Part shown: positions 61,523-64,000 of the stretch, one piece after another
Layout: each line of letters opens with the position of its first letter
Numbering within the stretch: position 1 is the first letter of the stretch
From: Daldinia sp. FL1419
Lineage: Eukaryota > Ascomycota > Sordariomycetes > Xylariales > Hypoxylaceae
DNA: 64,000 nucleotides
Direction of reading: 5' to 3'
Assembly: GCA_025201765.1 (NCBI GenBank)
Contig: MU623353.1
Location: 186,001-250,000 of the forward strand
The notes under the pieces: model-generated
The model's input: only the letters and a program-made list of their open reading frames with translations
What the model was told of the DNA's origin: nothing
The model's database searches: none
Translations under genes and position numbers: made by a program

Positions 61523-61612
61523 AGTCGCGTGGTCTAATGGTTATGATTTCTCGTTCACATTGATGTGTTCAAAGTCCCGAGAAGGTTCCGTGTTCGATCC
61601 ACGGCGTGACTA
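61523..61612 (+). tRNA. tRNA-Val(CAC) with a 17-nt intron
   Basis: The acceptor stem AGTCGCG/CGTGACT, T arm CCGTG-TTCGATC-CACGG and discriminator A give a 73-nt mature tRNA. The anticodon stem TCTCG/CGAGA encloses TTCACA, a 17-nt intron (about 61561-61577), then C, so the anticodon is CAC. The intron contains GTG, able to pair with the anticodon as in eukaryotic pre-tRNAs. A TTTT follows at 61616-61619. The loop resembles tRNA-Glu(CTC), but the third anticodon base excludes it. Confidence 0.8.
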
Positions 61613-62123
61613 ACGTTTTGCCCTCGAATTCGCCAGGACATTGCAATCTCCTTTTTTGCTTATTTGATACAATAGTTTAGTCTCACGAACAACAGGATCC
61701 ATGAGTAATTAGGTATTTAGAGAACATAGCGGGAGGCAGCTGCCGGTACCTACTAAGATTCTAATACGAAGCTTTGCCAAGGGCTTAGGCGATAGATAGG
61801 ACTATTCCCAAAAATTATATTCAGATTAAGAATTTAAGAACCATTCAATTCGAACTATCTTATAAGCCTCATTTGCTTTCTTATATTCCTTAGAGAAAGA
61901 GTGATTGGTACATGCCTAGGCGGGTATATACCAACACCACCCCTGCTATGCAAGACACGGAATCCCTATAACATGACGCACGCGTAAAGAAAGAAAAGAA
62001 AAGAAAATCTCGGCGCTCGGATATCGGATTCCCGGGTTCGCGACAGGTTGGACGCGTTTTAAAACCTGAACTGGAAACTTCGAATAAATACTCCGTAGTA
62101 TTCTCTCCCATAAAGGCCAAATC
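61613..62123. promoter_or_regulatory. Promoter region of the AflR-like gene
   Basis: It contains a purine-rich stretch (61986-62009) directly followed by TCGGCGCTCGG (62010-62020), which fits the AflR consensus TCG-N5-CGR, about 104 bp before the start codon. That would allow autoregulation. A single match of six fixed bases can be chance. Confidence 0.4.
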
Positions 62124-63359
62124 ATGGCTGGATTATCAGAAACACCGCAATCACCAAGAGCAACGGCACCAAAAGTACGAGCCTCATGCGATTCTTGTGG
62201 ATCGGCCAAGGTTCGATGCGATCGCAGCCGGCCCAAATGCCGTCGTTGCGCTACCCTCGGTATTAAGTGCATATACGGCATCTCACGCAAACTCGGTAGA
62301 GCACCGAGAAGAGGGCTTTCCACAGGAACTGATACCGAATCCACCCCCGGAGCGTCTAGGCAAGTACGGAGATTGTGGCCTAGTAGCAATATAGGAAGTA
62401 TTGCCAACACGGCTCTCGAGGGACCAAGCCGAGTACTTGGAGGAGTACCATCGTCTTTCCCAGACCCGAGGTGTGAGATGTTACCAGCCGGTGGGAGTAA
62501 CACTGAAACTTCACTGACAAGCAACTTTAACGACGGCCAGCTGGAATTAGATCTATTCGATCCTTTAGGTCTTGAGCAGTGGCCCCGACTTGACTTCTTG
62601 GACATTGGTATTCATACGACGCCTTCCCCAAATGATTCTGCTGCCGAAGCCCAGGTCAACAAAACCCAAGATACTCGCGGATCTCACAGCTGTGCCCGGG
62701 AGTCGTACGAGATATTTGCTGATCTGATCTGCCCCGCTCCGGATCTTCACGCCCCCAACACCAACTCAGATACTGTGACGGCTCGGCTGGACCAGGTGCT
62801 GCATTTCAATAGGAAGGCAATTGATCGACTGAGCGTCCTTTTAGAATGCTCTTGCGCCAAGTCTGGGCATAGAGTCATGGTCCATGCATCAATTATATCT
62901 CGGATCCTGATCTGGTATCAACAAGCCGCCGGATGGCCTTGTAGCATTTCCCCAGAGCATCCGTCAACCGATACCTTAGATACTACCGACGCCATCTCCT
63001 CTTCCGCCTCTCCATCCCCAGGGCCTAATGACGAGACGGGCGCTTGCTCCCCCAACTTACGAATATTGCCCCGAACTACGGGCTTTATCGTCACTGATGT
63101 ATCCGCTACACTAGGGACATTCAGCATCGAAAGTCAAAAGATGCAAGCTACAATTAGGAACCATCTGGTCCTGCGCGAGTTAAGCAGGATGTCAGCTCTC
63201 ATTGAACTTTTTAGTTCGCAGCTCTCCGGGGAGCCGTCGGTTACTGGCGCCGGAAGTCTTTATACTTATATTGCAGCATGGCTTCGGAGCGAGTACGATA
63301 GAACTATTGAAGACTTGAAGGCCGAACGTATAGCTCTAAACGATACACCAGATACTTAA
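62124..63359 (+). CDS. AflR-type Zn2Cys6 transcription regulator
   Basis: This is a single-exon gene of 411 aa, close to AflR length. The zinc cluster is CX2CX6CX6CX2CX6C at Cys22, 25, 32, 39, 42 and 49, followed by the basic linker GRAPRRG. The middle is Ser/Pro-rich. The C-terminal half carries the AflR-type domain, recognisable in LLECSCAKSGHRVMVHASIISRILIWYQ and the closing MSALIELFSSQL/SLYTYIAAWLRSEYD. AflR-type proteins are pathway-specific activators of polyketide gene clusters. The gene is followed by an NmrA-like reductase, consistent with a cluster edge. The sequence does not identify which metabolite it controls, and nothing shows it is an aflatoxin or sterigmatocystin regulator itself. 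Confidence 0.88.
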   Translation: MAGLSETPQSPRATAPKVRASCDSCGSAKVRCDRSRPKCRRCATLGIKCIYGISRKLGRAPRRGLSTGTDTESTPGASRQVRRLWPSSNIGSIANTALEGPSRVLGGVPSSFPDPRCEMLPAGGSNTETSLTSNFNDGQLELDLFDPLGLEQWPRLDFLDIGIHTTPSPNDSAAEAQVNKTQDTRGSHSCARESYEIFADLICPAPDLHAPNTNSDTVTARLDQVLHFNRKAIDRLSVLLECSCAKSGHRVMVHASIISRILIWYQQAAGWPCSISPEHPSTDTLDTTDAISSSASPSPGPNDETGACSPNLRILPRTTGFIVTDVSATLGTFSIESQKMQATIRNHLVLRELSRMSALIELFSSQLSGEPSVTGAGSLYTYIAAWLRSEYDRTIEDLKAERIALNDTPDT

Positions 63360-63819
63360 CGTTAAACTATGCTTGTTCGTATTGCAATTTTATTTGTTTT
63401 TGGAGTATCTTTTGGGAGCTTTTGGATTCTCTTGAGACCTGCTCTAAATCTAACAATCCATTTTTCCTGAAGTCATTCATGGTTCACTTCGCATGGCAGT
63501 TCACCCCATTCTCTTAATTATAAATAACCCGGGCCTTAGGGGTGGTTTACGCAGTCCGGGGGGGAAGGCCTCGACTATTCAAAATCCCGGGAGCCGAAGG
63601 TCGGCCCCTATTGGTCAATTCAACACCGTTAAGGAAATGCCCGAGATTTACCTACTTGCTGGTGTTGTGAATCTGCCCGCGGGCTTCTTCGGAGCACTCA
63701 TACTTCTTCGGAGCACTCATATCCAATAAATATATAATAGCGAGACCATCCCAACATTTAAGCCAAAATACGAAAATTAGGTTGGGTGTATCTTCACTCA
63801 TTCTGGTATCGCAGTTACG
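63360..63819. promoter_or_regulatory. Upstream region of the NmrA-like gene with a 19-bp tandem duplication
   Basis: Two perfect adjacent copies of CTTCTTCGGAGCACTCATA lie at 63684-63702 and 63703-63721, about 100 bp before the start codon. A GC-rich stretch with CCCGGG-type palindromes is at about 63527-63610. This spacer also holds the 3' UTR of the regulator. Confidence 0.45.
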
Positions 63820-63975
63820 ATGGTTAAAATCGTCATCGCCGGAGGCTCAGGGGGTAAGATATCCCAGTGAAAGAAGTAGTGGTGACATATTAACCGCTCT
63901 ATAGAGGTCGCTCAGGAGATCATTGCTACTTTAATGGCTACTAGAAAACACGACATTACTATCTTGAGTAGGAAG
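63820..63975 (+). CDS. NmrA-like NAD(P)-binding reductase, 3' partial
   Basis: Only the start lies in the window. Exons 63820-63853 and 63905-63975 are joined by a 51-nt intron (GTAAGA donor, CTATAG acceptor). A third donor, GTTAGT at 63976, leads into an intron that runs off the end. The 35 residues read MVKIVIAGGSGEVAQEIIAT and continue to ITILSRK. That is the Rossmann loop GGSGxxA of NmrA/isoflavone-reductase-like proteins, atypical SDRs often found in secondary-metabolite clusters. The first donor removes only the overlap after GGSG, so the loop is intact. Substrate and full length cannot be judged here. Confidence 0.78.
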
Positions 63976-64000
63976 GTTAGTACCACAATCTGATTCCCAT

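Noticed and set aside
1..64000. CRISPR array, rRNA, prophage or bacterial operon features
   Set aside because: No spaced direct repeats, no 5S, 18S or 28S rRNA signature and no bacterial gene organisation were seen; all genes are fungal with spliceosomal introns.

Overview
This window is nuclear DNA of a filamentous ascomycete (Pezizomycotina). The protein set and intron style (short 45-170 nt introns with GTRAGT donors and CTAAC-like branch sites) fit Sordariomycetes. A xylarialean relative is my guess, not a demonstration. I read 23 protein-coding genes, three intron-containing tRNA genes and one small non-autonomous DNA transposon. All multi-exon models were built by hand from splice signals plus frame continuity, and their exon lengths sum to multiples of three.

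Layout. 1-5 kb: 3' part of GPC1 (lipid remodelling), convergent with CDH1 (APC/C activator). 8.3-10.8 kb: an RGS-LOV-PAS protein in which the photoactive cysteine and the signalling glutamine of the LOV domain are both replaced. 11.5-15.5 kb: an unrecognised protein, NAT3 (NatB catalytic subunit) and an SDR. 15.6-16.2 kb: a 601-bp Harbinger/Tourist-like MITE. 17.5-20.1 kb: secreted glutaminase-family protein. 21.6-22.8 kb: Tra2-like RRM protein. 24.4-26.9 kb: large unrecognised protein. 27.5-31.4 kb: SEC39 diverging from a small complex I subunit (NDUFS5 type). 32.3-40.3 kb: DUF7918-like protein, OXNAD1-like oxidoreductase, second SDR, carnosine N-methyltransferase-like protein and proteasome chaperone POC4/PAC4. 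43.5-51 kb: KAP104 (transportin), a CID/RS/proline-rich protein and a small membrane protein with three micro-exons. 52.7-59.4 kb: WD40-inositol 5-phosphatase and asparaginase-ankyrin protein. 60.1-61.6 kb: tRNA-Lys(CTT), tRNA-Arg(ACG) and tRNA-Val(CAC). 62.1 kb to the end: an AflR-type Zn2Cys6 regulator and the 5' end of an NmrA-like reductase, which look like one edge of a secondary-metabolite cluster.

Most of the window is ordinary housekeeping content without operon-like logic; the genes share no single pathway. Intergenic DNA is long (up to 3.3 kb) and carries many copies of a palindromic ACCTAGGT-type motif.

Two observations stand out. The tRNA-Lys gene is interrupted inside its T stem by a 65-nt segment with the complete signature of a spliceosomal intron (GTAAGT, GCTAAC, AG); removing it restores a perfect 73-nt tRNA. 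The RGS-LOV protein aligns without gaps to the key positions of canonical LOV domains, yet has Ser for the adduct Cys and Met for the signalling Gln, so it should not perform the normal LOV photocycle.
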